Positions 1 to 6,079 of a stretch of 7,019 nucleotides of DNA are shown piece after piece. The position numbers and the translations under genes were made by a program. Source of the stretch: Planctomycetota bacterium (GTDB lineage Bacteria; Planctomycetota; MHYJ01; JACPRB01); contig JACQFK010000017.1 of the NCBI GenBank assembly GCA_016200125.1, forward strand, positions 1 through 7,019. The letters run 5' to 3'. The first letter of the stretch is position 1. The number at the start of each line of letters is the position of its first letter. The notes beneath the pieces are model-generated. The model saw only the letters and a program-made list of their open reading frames with translations, searched no databases and was not told the DNA's origin.

Positions 1-1161
1 GACTCCCGCGCCCAGGCCCACGATGCCCAGGCGGCGCGGCGGCGCTGTCGAGAGGTCGTCCAGCAGCAGGCCGATGCCGGAGGAGCGGCTGTAGTACGTG
101 GTCGGCACGTTGCTCCGCCCGGGATCGAGGAACTGCTGGCCGTGACGCGTGCTGCCGTGGGTGAGGAGGCGCATCCTGCCGATCTCGTCCGGCGCGGCCG
201 TGTCCAGGATCCGGAGCGTGCCGTAGAACCCGCGCAGCTCCGTCAGTCCGGGCTGGGTCCGCTGGAGGAGCCGGCCGGCGAAGAGGACGACGGTGAGCAG
301 CACGACCGCGAGGAGCGCCGGCAGGAAGGGATTCCAGGCGCGGCGGCCGGCCGGCCGCGCGGCCGGATCCCCCAGGGAAAACGCGGCGGCCAGCGCGCCG
401 CAGGCGATGAGTCCGACGTAGAGCTCGTCGAAGCCGCGGAAGAGGAGCGGCGCGAGCAGCGTGACGAAGAGTGCGCCGAGCGCGCCGCCGAGCGAGACCA
501 TCAGGTAGAAGGAGGTCAGGTGCCGCGGCGCGGGCCGGAGGGCGGCCAGCTCGCCGTGGCAGAACAGGCAGCAGACGAAGAGCCCGGCCGAGAAGACCGG
601 CACGCCGTAGAGGAGGCCGACCCGCGCCCCCATCGCGCAGGCCGTCGCCAGGACGATCAGCGTGAGCACGAGGACGGGGAGACTCCAGGACCGGGAGTAC
701 CAGCGGTCGCTGTCGAAGCAGACGATGAACGAGAGCAGGTAAAGGCTCAGGGGCAGCACCCAGAGGAAGGGGACGACGGCGACCTCCTGGCACATCTGGT
801 TGGTCACGGCCAGGAGCAGCGTGGCGGCGCAGGCCGGCAGCGCGAGCCAGAGGAGCCGGCGGCGCCAGCCCGGAGCGGCGGCGGGCGCCGGCGCCGGGGC
901 GGAGTCCGGCGGCGGCCGGAGCCTCAGGACGCAGCCCGCGCACACGAGGAAGAACACGCCGAAGGCGGCCGACCAGCCGATCTCCTGCTGGCGGGTCGTG
1001 AGCCAGGGCTCGATCGCGACCGGATAGCTGAGCAGGGCGAGCATCGAGCCCAGGTTCGAGAGCGCGTAGAGGCGGTAGGGCGACGGTCCGGCCCAGGCCT
1101 GGATCATCGGGGAAGTGGCGGAGAGGAGCACATAGGGCAGGGCCACGCAGCGGGTCAGCAG
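1..1161 (-). CDS. Fused membrane protein / spermidine synthase-like protein, main part (runs off left edge)
   Basis: Reading frame with codons ending at position 1, open on the minus strand from about 1161 to the window edge, about 387 residues. It matches the fused MFS-like/spermidine synthase family: several membrane helices followed by a cytosolic SAM-dependent aminopropyltransferase-like domain. In order I read LPYVLLSATSP, PYRLYALSNLGS, TNQMCQEVAVVPFLWVLPLS, CHGELAALRPAPRHLTSFYL and SLGGALGALFVTLLAPLLF, all typical of the membrane half. The synthase half follows: FYGTLRIL, LLTHGSTRHGQQFLDP, VPTTYYSRSSGIGLLL and the nucleotide-binding glycine motif GIVGLGAGV at the edge. The catalytic acidic residues would lie beyond the window. 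Aminopropyltransferase activity and substrate are not established for these fused proteins. The conserved N-terminus lies in another frame just upstream (separate entry). About 50 residues usual between the second helix and LPYVLLS are missing, so the gene may be non-functional. Family call strong; functionality uncertain. Confidence 0.85.
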   Translation of the reverse strand, partial: MLTRCVALPYVLLSATSPMIQAWAGPSPYRLYALSNLGSMLALLSYPVAIEPWLTTRQQEIGWSAAFGVFFLVCAGCVLRLRPPPDSAPAPAPAAAPGWRRRLLWLALPACAATLLLAVTNQMCQEVAVVPFLWVLPLSLYLLSFIVCFDSDRWYSRSWSLPVLVLTLIVLATACAMGARVGLLYGVPVFSAGLFVCCLFCHGELAALRPAPRHLTSFYLMVSLGGALGALFVTLLAPLLFRGFDELYVGLIACGALAAAFSLGDPAARPAGRRAWNPFLPALLAVVLLTVVLFAGRLLQRTQPGLTELRGFYGTLRILDTAAPDEIGRMRLLTHGSTRHGQQFLDPGRSNVPTTYYSRSSGIGLLLDDLSTAPPRRLGIVGLGAGV

Positions 1162-1378
1162 TGGGCGTAGGCGTAGCCCAGGAGGAGCAGCGACTGGAAG
1201 AAGAGCATGCAGGTGGTCCAGACGGCCGAGGATCCGCCGAACCAGGGGAGGATCGCCTTGGCGACGATGGGCTGGACCTGGAAGAGCAGGAAGGCGCCCA
1301 GGAAAACGGCCCCCGCAGGGAGCGTGAAGGCGCGGGGAGAGGGCGTTTCGGCCGGGTCCAGAAGGTCCAGCCTAGCAT
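1155..1378 (-). pseudogene. N-terminal fragment of the fused membrane/spermidine synthase gene, frame-shifted
   Basis: This short stretch encodes the family's conserved first two helices, GAVFLGAFLLFQVQPIVAKA, ILPWFGGSSAVWTTCMLFFQ and SLLLLGYAYAH, then Cys and a TGA stop at 1157-1155. The continuation LLTR lies in the next frame. Restoring one base between His (1163-1161) and the following TG would give the usual Tyr-Ala-His-Leu-Leu-Thr-Arg. Upstream, this frame runs without a stop back to the TAG of the PQQ gene but has no ATG, GTG or TTG. The only ATG (1378-1376), 13 bases after a GGAG that overlaps the PQQ stop, is in a different frame. So the start is unresolved: a second indel, a non-standard CTG start (1370 or 1361), or a sequence error. 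The end at 1378 marks the candidate ATG, not a proven start. Confidence 0.7.
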
Positions 1379-1394
1379 GAGCGAGCCCGTTCTC

Positions 1395-3194
1395 CTACGG
1401 CGCCTTGACGTCGTAGGCCGCGAGGCGCTCCTGGTTGCGGAGAAAGAGCCGGCCGCCGGCCACCACGGGATGAGCCCAGCTGGGGCGGCCCAGGTTGTCG
1501 ATCTTGAAGCGGCCGTGCTCGCGGTACTCCGCGGGGTTCGCTTCGACGAGCGCCATCTGGTGGCCTTCGCCGAGGCAATAGAGCATCCCGTCGGCGTAGA
1601 CCAGCGAGCCCTTGCTGACGCTGCGGTTGACCCAGGCGATCTTCCCGGTCAGGAAGTTCATGCAGATCAGCCCGGCATTGCCGAAGCCGTACATGTGGTC
1701 GCCCAGCCGGACGATGCCGCCGTGATGGTTCGCCATTTTTTTCTCGAAGTAGACCTCCTCGGCGCCCGCTCCGTCGGTGGCGATGCGGATGAGCCCGCCG
1801 CCGGTCCCGTAGTCGCTGGACGCGAAGACGTGATCCTTCCAGGGAATCGGGGTGCAGATGTTGGCCGTGCCGTTGTTCGCGTTCGCGTAGGTCCAGAGAT
1901 GGCGGCCGTCCTCCGCGCGGACGCCGAACACGCTCTTCGAGGCCATCTGGACGATCTGGCGCACGCCGCCGAGCTCGGCGACGACCGGGGACGAGTAGTG
2001 GGCTCCTTCGGTGTCGCCCTCCGAACGCCAGACGACCTTTCCCGTCTTCTTGTCCAGCGCGGCGAGCGTCCCTTTCTTGCCGCCGGGCGTGACGATGACC
2101 CGGTCGCCGAGCACGAGGGGGGATTCGCTGTAGCCCCAGCCGGGGACGCCGCCGCCCAGGTCGCCGACCAGGTTGACGTGCCAGACCGTCTTGCCGCTCG
2201 CGATCTCGAGACAACACACGTCGCCGGAGCCGCCCTCGGCGTAGAGGACGTCGCCGTCGAGCGTCGGCGTCCCCCGCGGACCGTCGCCGTAGCCGTTGCG
2301 ATAGCCGCCGTAGGTGCTCCGGAGCTCATCGGCCGTCAGGATCCCATCTCGCCCGGGGAACTTCGCCGCGTAGTACTGCGCGAGCTCGTCCTCGGTCAGG
2401 ACCCCGTCGCGGCCCGCCTCGGATCTCGTCAGATAGGCCAGCACCTCGTCGCGGCTGAGGAACTGGTCTTTCTTCTGGGTCGCGGGATCGACCTGATCGA
2501 TCTTGTCGGCGATCGACGCCAGCGACGTGTTGGACGTCTCGGCGCGGCTGAGGCGTCCGTCCTTGTCCTTGTCGAGCGCCTCGAAGAGCGCGTCGGTCCG
2601 CTGCTTGGCCAGGGCGGCGGCGTCCGCCTGCTTGTCCGGGACGTCGATCTCCGCCGACTTCTCGCGCAGCCCGGGGCCGAATTCCAGGAAGTCGAGCCGG
2701 CCGTCGCCGTTCTTGTCGAGCTTGGCGATCAGCCTCTTCGCGCGGGCGGCGGCGATGGCTTTTGCGTCCCCCTCGGCCGCCTTGTCGAACGGGTTGAAGT
2801 TCCAGCCCAGGCGGGCGAGCGCCTCCGCTTCGACGATGACGCCGTCGCCGTCTCGGTCCATGCTCTTCGTTTCCGCCGCCACGCGCTGGGCGAGCCGGGC
2901 CGCGACGGGCTCGGGCTGCGCGGCCCAGATGATCTTGCCGTCTTCCACGCTGAGGCAGAGGACATGCTCGACGCCGTTGAGGTCGCCCTGGGTGTAGAGC
3001 CGGCCGCCTTTCACGGAGAGGCTGGAGTAGCCGACGCCGACGCGGTCGACCTGCCAGAGGAGCTTCGGGCTCCCGCCGGGCCAGTCCTTGACGAGGCCGG
3101 TCTCGAGGCTCACGCCGTCCCGGTTGGGCCCGCGCCACTGCGGCCAGTCTTGGGCGGCGAGCAGGAGCGCGAAGGGAATCAGCGAAGAGATCAT
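1395..3194 (-). CDS. Secreted PQQ-type beta-propeller protein with an inserted EF-hand domain
   Basis: 599 residues. Residues 1-15 form a short hydrophobic signal peptide (MISSLIPFALLLAAQ), followed by the WPQWRGPNRDG opening typical of planctomycetal PQQ-like propeller proteins. Blade-closing motifs are DGKIIW (85-90), SGKTVW (333-338), TGKVVW (384-389), DGRHLW (429-434) and TGKIAW (516-521). The C-terminus carries GRPSWAHPVVAGGRLFLRNQ (569-588). Between blade one and GDGPRGTPTLDG (303-314) sits about 210 residues containing three canonical 12-residue calcium loops: D113-E124, D160-E171 and D208-E219. Degenerate copies follow at about 244-250, 262-271 and 282-291. The propeller probably acts outside the cytoplasm; whether it binds PQQ or only shares the fold cannot be told, and no oxidoreductase active site was identified. 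Calcium binding is inferred from the loops. ATG at 3194-3192 has GGGAGG at 3206-3201, six bases upstream. The stop is TAG, and the next gene begins within 20 bases. Confidence 0.93.
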   Translation of the reverse strand: MISSLIPFALLLAAQDWPQWRGPNRDGVSLETGLVKDWPGGSPKLLWQVDRVGVGYSSLSVKGGRLYTQGDLNGVEHVLCLSVEDGKIIWAAQPEPVAARLAQRVAAETKSMDRDGDGVIVEAEALARLGWNFNPFDKAAEGDAKAIAAARAKRLIAKLDKNGDGRLDFLEFGPGLREKSAEIDVPDKQADAAALAKQRTDALFEALDKDKDGRLSRAETSNTSLASIADKIDQVDPATQKKDQFLSRDEVLAYLTRSEAGRDGVLTEDELAQYYAAKFPGRDGILTADELRSTYGGYRNGYGDGPRGTPTLDGDVLYAEGGSGDVCCLEIASGKTVWHVNLVGDLGGGVPGWGYSESPLVLGDRVIVTPGGKKGTLAALDKKTGKVVWRSEGDTEGAHYSSPVVAELGGVRQIVQMASKSVFGVRAEDGRHLWTYANANNGTANICTPIPWKDHVFASSDYGTGGGLIRIATDGAGAEEVYFEKKMANHHGGIVRLGDHMYGFGNAGLICMNFLTGKIAWVNRSVSKGSLVYADGMLYCLGEGHQMALVEANPAEYREHGRFKIDNLGRPSWAHPVVAGGRLFLRNQERLAAYDVKAP

Positions 3195-3200
3195 GTGGAG

Positions 3201-3206
3201 CCTCCC
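3201..3206 (-). promoter_or_regulatory. Ribosome binding site of the PQQ/EF-hand gene
   Basis: On the minus strand this reads GGGAGG, six bases before the ATG at 3194. It fixes that start. Confidence 0.7.
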
Positions 3207-3301
3207 GTCGTGATATCCCCAGCGGCTGCTTCTGTCGCAGGATTCCGCGGTCGGGGCGGACCCGGAGAACGGAGGGGGGCGGGCTTCCCTCTGGAATGCC
3301 G

Positions 3302-4018
3302 CTACTTCTCGGCGGGGAGCCTGAACTTCTCGTCGGGGATGTCGACCTCGAGCGCCATCTCTTCGTAGGTCTCGGTCAAGTGCGTCCCTTTGTCAGGCCC
3401 CAGGGTCACGTCGAAGGTCCGCTTCAGGATCTTCCACGTTTTGGGATCGTACCAGAGTTTGACATTGCAGTGCCGCTGTTCATCTTCGAAGACGCGCATC
3501 TTGAGAACGTAGGCGAGCGTCTTCGTGCCCGCGTCGTCACTGCCTTTCTTGAAGTCCGAAAGCTCGAAGGCCTTGAGAAGGTCGAGGTCCGATGCGATCG
3601 GCTTCCGGTCGGGCCCGTAACTCTGGGAGAGCACCGGCGAGATGCCGAAGGCCACGCCGCTCCGGGAAAGAAGCGGCTTGAAGCCGCCCTTGATGTTCTT
3701 GGCGGGCGAAGTCTTCTCCCCCAGGTTCTCCGCTTCGATCTTCTGCCCATCCGTGACGAAGCGCGTGACCATCTCGCGCTCTTGGCCCGCGGCGCTGAAC
3801 TTTCCGGTCAGGTGCAGGTTGGCTTTATTGGGATCCTTGAGGAGGAGAGTTCCGGAAGACTCGGCCTTGGCGGGTTGGCCCCCGACCGATGCGGTGAGTT
3901 CCACCTTGATCCGGACGCTCAGCGTCTTCGCCTTCTCGATCGTCTCCCCGATCTTCTGGAAGGCCTCCTCGGCGGTCTTGTCCTGGAGGAGGAGTACGGC
4001 GGCCAGGAGCAGGTTCAT
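3302..4018 (-). CDS. LolA-like exported protein, function unknown
   Basis: 238 residues. A very short hydrophobic leader (MNLLLAAVLLLQ, residues 1-12) lacks the usual basic residue, and the mature part would begin near Gln12-Asp13. A helix (about 14-30) is followed by alternating strands with regular charged/hydrophobic spacing: LSVRIKVELTASV (33-45), SSGTLLLKDPNKANLHLTGK (54-73), EREMVTRFVTDGQKIEAE (80-97), NVKLWYDPKTWKILKRTFDV (185-204) and ETYEEMALEVDIPDEKFRLP (216-235). This is the half-barrel pattern of the LolA/LolB/RseB superfamily, including the closing 'D.P...F..P' signature of outer-membrane lipoprotein-sorting-like proteins. That superfamily binds lipid or lipoprotein acyl chains; whether this one does so is inference, and it is not a clear LolA orthologue. 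A single cysteine (184) is present and there is no lipobox. ATG at 4018-4016 follows a GAGGG site. It lies 109 bases downstream of the GH16 gene and 107 upstream of the PQQ gene, same strand. Confidence 0.88.
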   Translation of the reverse strand: MNLLLAAVLLLQDKTAEEAFQKIGETIEKAKTLSVRIKVELTASVGGQPAKAESSGTLLLKDPNKANLHLTGKFSAAGQEREMVTRFVTDGQKIEAENLGEKTSPAKNIKGGFKPLLSRSGVAFGISPVLSQSYGPDRKPIASDLDLLKAFELSDFKKGSDDAGTKTLAYVLKMRVFEDEQRHCNVKLWYDPKTWKILKRTFDVTLGPDKGTHLTETYEEMALEVDIPDEKFRLPAEK

Positions 4019-4020
4019 GG

Positions 4021-4030
4021 GAGGGCCCTC
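4021..4030 (-). promoter_or_regulatory. Ribosome binding site within a perfect 10-base palindrome
   Basis: GAGGGCCCTC reads identically on both strands and lies just upstream of the LolA-like ATG at 4018. On the minus strand its GAGGG half (4030-4026) is seven bases from the start codon and is the likely Shine-Dalgarno sequence. Self-pairing between transcripts is possible, but a regulatory role is conjecture. Confidence 0.4.
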
Positions 4031-4127
4031 GCGTCACTGGATTGTACGCCCTGGATCTGCGGATAGCGGCAGTTGGTCGGTAGGGGGGCGAGCTTCCATC
4101 CGGGCATTTCCGTTACGCCCGGGCCGC

Positions 4128-5750
4128 CTACTGCTTGTAGACCCGCACGTAGTCGATGTACATGTCCGCGATGCCGTCGGTCCGGGACAGGTCGACCGGC
4201 CAGCCGCCGCCCGTGGCGAGGTTGACCATGAAGAAGAGGGGCTTCTCCTTGCAGATCGGCAGCGTCGCGTGGCGGCCCACTTCGATGTTGTCGCAGTAGT
4301 ACATCGTGTCGGTCTCGGTGACCTTGCAGCCGTACACATGCAGCGCCTCGTACCAGGTCGAGGGGATGCCGAACTTCTTCATGCGGATCGGGTTGCGCAT
4401 CCCCTCGTAGGCCTTCTTCTCGATCGCCTTCCCGGTCTCCCCCTGGTTCCAGCAGTGCGGGCTGATCTGGTAGGCGTCGAAGGAATTGGGCGTCCGGGGG
4501 CCCTCGCCGCCGTAGGCCTCGATGATGTCGAGCTCGTCGCAGGGCGTCTTGTCGCCCTTGAGCTTGTAGTCGGTCATGTAGTCCGTCATGAGCCAGTAGC
4601 CCGGCCAGGTGCCGATGCCGTTGGGGCCGATGAAGCGGCACTCGAAGTAGCAGGGCAGGGAGACCTTGACGCCGCTGCCGTCGTTCTTCATCGAGGAGAT
4701 CAGGCCGGCCGTCTGGGTCTTCTCGCTGGCGCGGATGCGCAGGTAGGTGTCGACCTGGCTGAAGGGGGTCTTCGGGGAGTCGTGGCTGGTGAAGCGGAGG
4801 CTGCTGAAATCCTGCGTCCCGTTCGGCGGCTTGTGGTCGTAGTAGGCCGCCTTGGGATCCTTGCCCGAGATGGAGAGCGGGCCCTTGAAGTCGTCGGCGA
4901 AGACCAGGGTCATCCCCTTCGCCGCGGGCGGGGGCTCCGCGGGAATGCCCTCGTTCCACGACACGCCGCCCTTGTTGTAGAGCTGGAGGTAGCAGTTGTC
5001 CGTCAGGGCGCCGTTGCTGCCCGTGATGCGGACCGTGAGGGGGCCGTGCGGGTAGGCCTTGGCGGGGAAGACGAAGGATCCCTTGCCCTCGGCGTCCAGC
5101 GCGACGGTGGCGACGGTCGAGTCGGCGCCGAAGCCCTCCCCCTGCTTCCAGCATTTCACCACGGCGGAGCTGAGGCCGGGGGCGCGGAGGACGACGGTCG
5201 TATCGCCGTCGATGTCGGCTCCGTAGGCCGGGGAGCTTACCGCGACCTGATTGCGGCGGACCGGGGGCGGCGGCTTGGGCCCGCCGACGTGGACGAACTC
5301 CCACTGGGCGGACCAGAGGGTGTCCTTGCCGGGCGCCTTGTCGCCGTCGCACTCGGCGTGGCCCAGCTTGCGTTCGCAGTTCAGGTACTTGCCGTTCGCC
5401 TTGTTCTTGAGGGCGCGCCAGGGGGGGACCACGACGTCGATGGCCCAGGAGCCGGTCGCGTCCGCGGCCGGGAGATCGGCGGCATCGACGCGAGTGCCTC
5501 CCGCCTTGCAATGGACGACCGAGCCGCCTCCGAGGCTCTTGATCCGCTGGAAGCCGCCCGCGTCCTCGAGGATCCAGCGATAGGAGGCGTCGTCGCCCGG
5601 TCCGTAGGCGACCTGTCCGTCCGCGAGGCGCAGGAACTGGTCGCCGAGCCAGCGGTTGCGGATCTTGTAGACGCTGGGGTCCTCGGGCGCTGCCTGGGCG
5701 AAGGGCGCCAGCAGGGCCGCAAGGAGCCAGGTCAGGGATCGCTTGGACAT
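4128..5750 (-). CDS. Secreted multidomain GH16 family glycoside hydrolase
   Basis: 540 residues. Signal peptide at 1-20 (basic MSKR, hydrophobic core, cleavage after AQA). Residues 27-155 form an N-terminal domain with repeated 'YKIRNRWLGDQFLRL', 'WRALKNKANGKYLNC' and 'WSAQWEFVHV' segments, resembling a beta-trefoil/fascin-like carbohydrate-binding fold; this is tentative. A proline linker (158-163) leads to an Ig-like domain (about 168-258) ending in DNCYLQLYNKGGVSWNEG. The GH16 jelly-roll begins at TLVFADDF (281-288) and runs to YIDYVRVYKQ (531-540). The catalytic ExDxxE motif is ELDIIE (406-411): E406 nucleophile, D408, E411 acid/base. GTWPGYWLM (380-388) is the aromatic active-site strand. 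GH16 enzymes cleave beta-1,3 or beta-1,4 glucans and galactans (laminarin, agar, carrageenan, lichenin); the substrate cannot be read here. Twelve cysteines lie in the mature protein, suggesting disulfides. ATG has GGAG eight bases upstream. It is the first gene of the minus-strand set. Confidence 0.93.
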   Translation of the reverse strand: MSKRSLTWLLAALLAPFAQAAPEDPSVYKIRNRWLGDQFLRLADGQVAYGPGDDASYRWILEDAGGFQRIKSLGGGSVVHCKAGGTRVDAADLPAADATGSWAIDVVVPPWRALKNKANGKYLNCERKLGHAECDGDKAPGKDTLWSAQWEFVHVGGPKPPPPVRRNQVAVSSPAYGADIDGDTTVVLRAPGLSSAVVKCWKQGEGFGADSTVATVALDAEGKGSFVFPAKAYPHGPLTVRITGSNGALTDNCYLQLYNKGGVSWNEGIPAEPPPAAKGMTLVFADDFKGPLSISGKDPKAAYYDHKPPNGTQDFSSLRFTSHDSPKTPFSQVDTYLRIRASEKTQTAGLISSMKNDGSGVKVSLPCYFECRFIGPNGIGTWPGYWLMTDYMTDYKLKGDKTPCDELDIIEAYGGEGPRTPNSFDAYQISPHCWNQGETGKAIEKKAYEGMRNPIRMKKFGIPSTWYEALHVYGCKVTETDTMYYCDNIEVGRHATLPICKEKPLFFMVNLATGGGWPVDLSRTDGIADMYIDYVRVYKQ

Positions 5751-5758
5751 GGGGTGTT

Positions 5759-5762
5759 CTCC
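5759..5762 (-). promoter_or_regulatory. Ribosome binding site of the GH16 gene
   Basis: On the minus strand it reads GGAG, with eight bases to the ATG at 5750. This supports the start that also gives a complete signal peptide. Confidence 0.65.
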
Positions 5763-5831
5763 AGGGGGGTCTTCCGGTCTCGGTTCGGCCCCACCCCTAT
5801 CACGCTTCGGACGCGGTTTGTTACGGCATCG

Positions 5832-5849
5832 GGCGGGTCGGGACCCGCC
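5832..5849. repeat. Perfect inverted repeat (hairpin) upstream of the GH16 gene
   Basis: GGCGGGTC and GACCCGCC are exact reverse complements separated by two bases. As RNA this gives a 7-bp stem with a CGGG (plus) or CCCG (minus) tetraloop. There is no T-run on either side, so it is not a typical intrinsic terminator. It lies about 80-100 bases upstream of the GH16 start, where an operator or a leader structure could sit. Confidence 0.5.
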
Positions 5850-6066
5850 ACGAAGGACTCCCGGACCTGCCTGTCCTTCTTCATTTCACACTCATCCAAA
5901 GCATGCCATGAGACGAGCGGGATGTCGTAGATCCCCTCGGGAGGCGATTCTCGAGCATCGGCAATCCACGTTCTGCGCCCGATCGCGATCCCTGCGAGGA
6001 GTGGGAGATGCCGCCGGTTGAAGTGCTAACCTTGTGTGTTGTGTTTTCTCGTTTGCTGCGTTTTGT

Positions 6067-6071
6067 GGAGG
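6067..6071 (+). promoter_or_regulatory. Ribosome binding site deciding the cupredoxin-like start
   Basis: GGAGG with eight bases to the GTG at 6080-6082. This GTG is in frame with the conserved cupredoxin sequence downstream, which makes it the best start despite the TGA at codon 4. Confidence 0.55.
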
Positions 6072-6079
6072 ATCTCGCG

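Larger units (their letters stand above)
5751..6079. other. Non-coding divergent region between the GH16 and cupredoxin-like genes
   Basis: 329 bases with no supported gene; open frames through it have no family resemblance. It should hold the promoters of two divergently transcribed genes. Items visible: the GH16 ribosome binding site, a hairpin at 5832-5849, a perfect palindrome GATCGCGATC at 5981-5990, and an A-free, G/T-rich leader at 6030-6068 before the cupredoxin ribosome binding site. A possible extended -10 (TGCTAACCT, 6024-6032, plus strand) and a weak GTAACA/GATAGG pair on the minus strand 17 bases apart are too poor to call as promoters. Confidence 0.6.

Noticed and set aside
142..1170. 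342-codon open frame on the plus strand
   Set aside because: Product is almost entirely Glu/Arg/Ala/Gly/Gln; the opposite strand encodes clear membrane helices and a SAM-binding motif.
1161..3368. 735-codon open frame on the plus strand
   Set aside because: It lies antisense to the PQQ/EF-hand gene, has a low-complexity Arg/Val/Asp/Glu-rich product with no recognisable domain, and is an artefact of high GC in the third position of the real gene.
4100..4122. Possible terminator after the GH16 gene (CCGGGC...GCCCGG, 11-base loop)
   Set aside because: Only six pairs, a long loop and no T-run on the minus strand; weak as an intrinsic terminator.
3642..5930. 762-codon open frame on the plus strand
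   Set aside because: Antisense to the GH16 and LolA-like genes; composition is Val/Leu/Ala/Arg/Asp/Gly-rich without domain motifs, while the opposite strand shows complete GH16 motifs and a good ribosome binding site.
6024..6032. Extended -10 promoter element TGCTAACCT
   Set aside because: No matching -35 at a suitable distance; a single short match is not enough.
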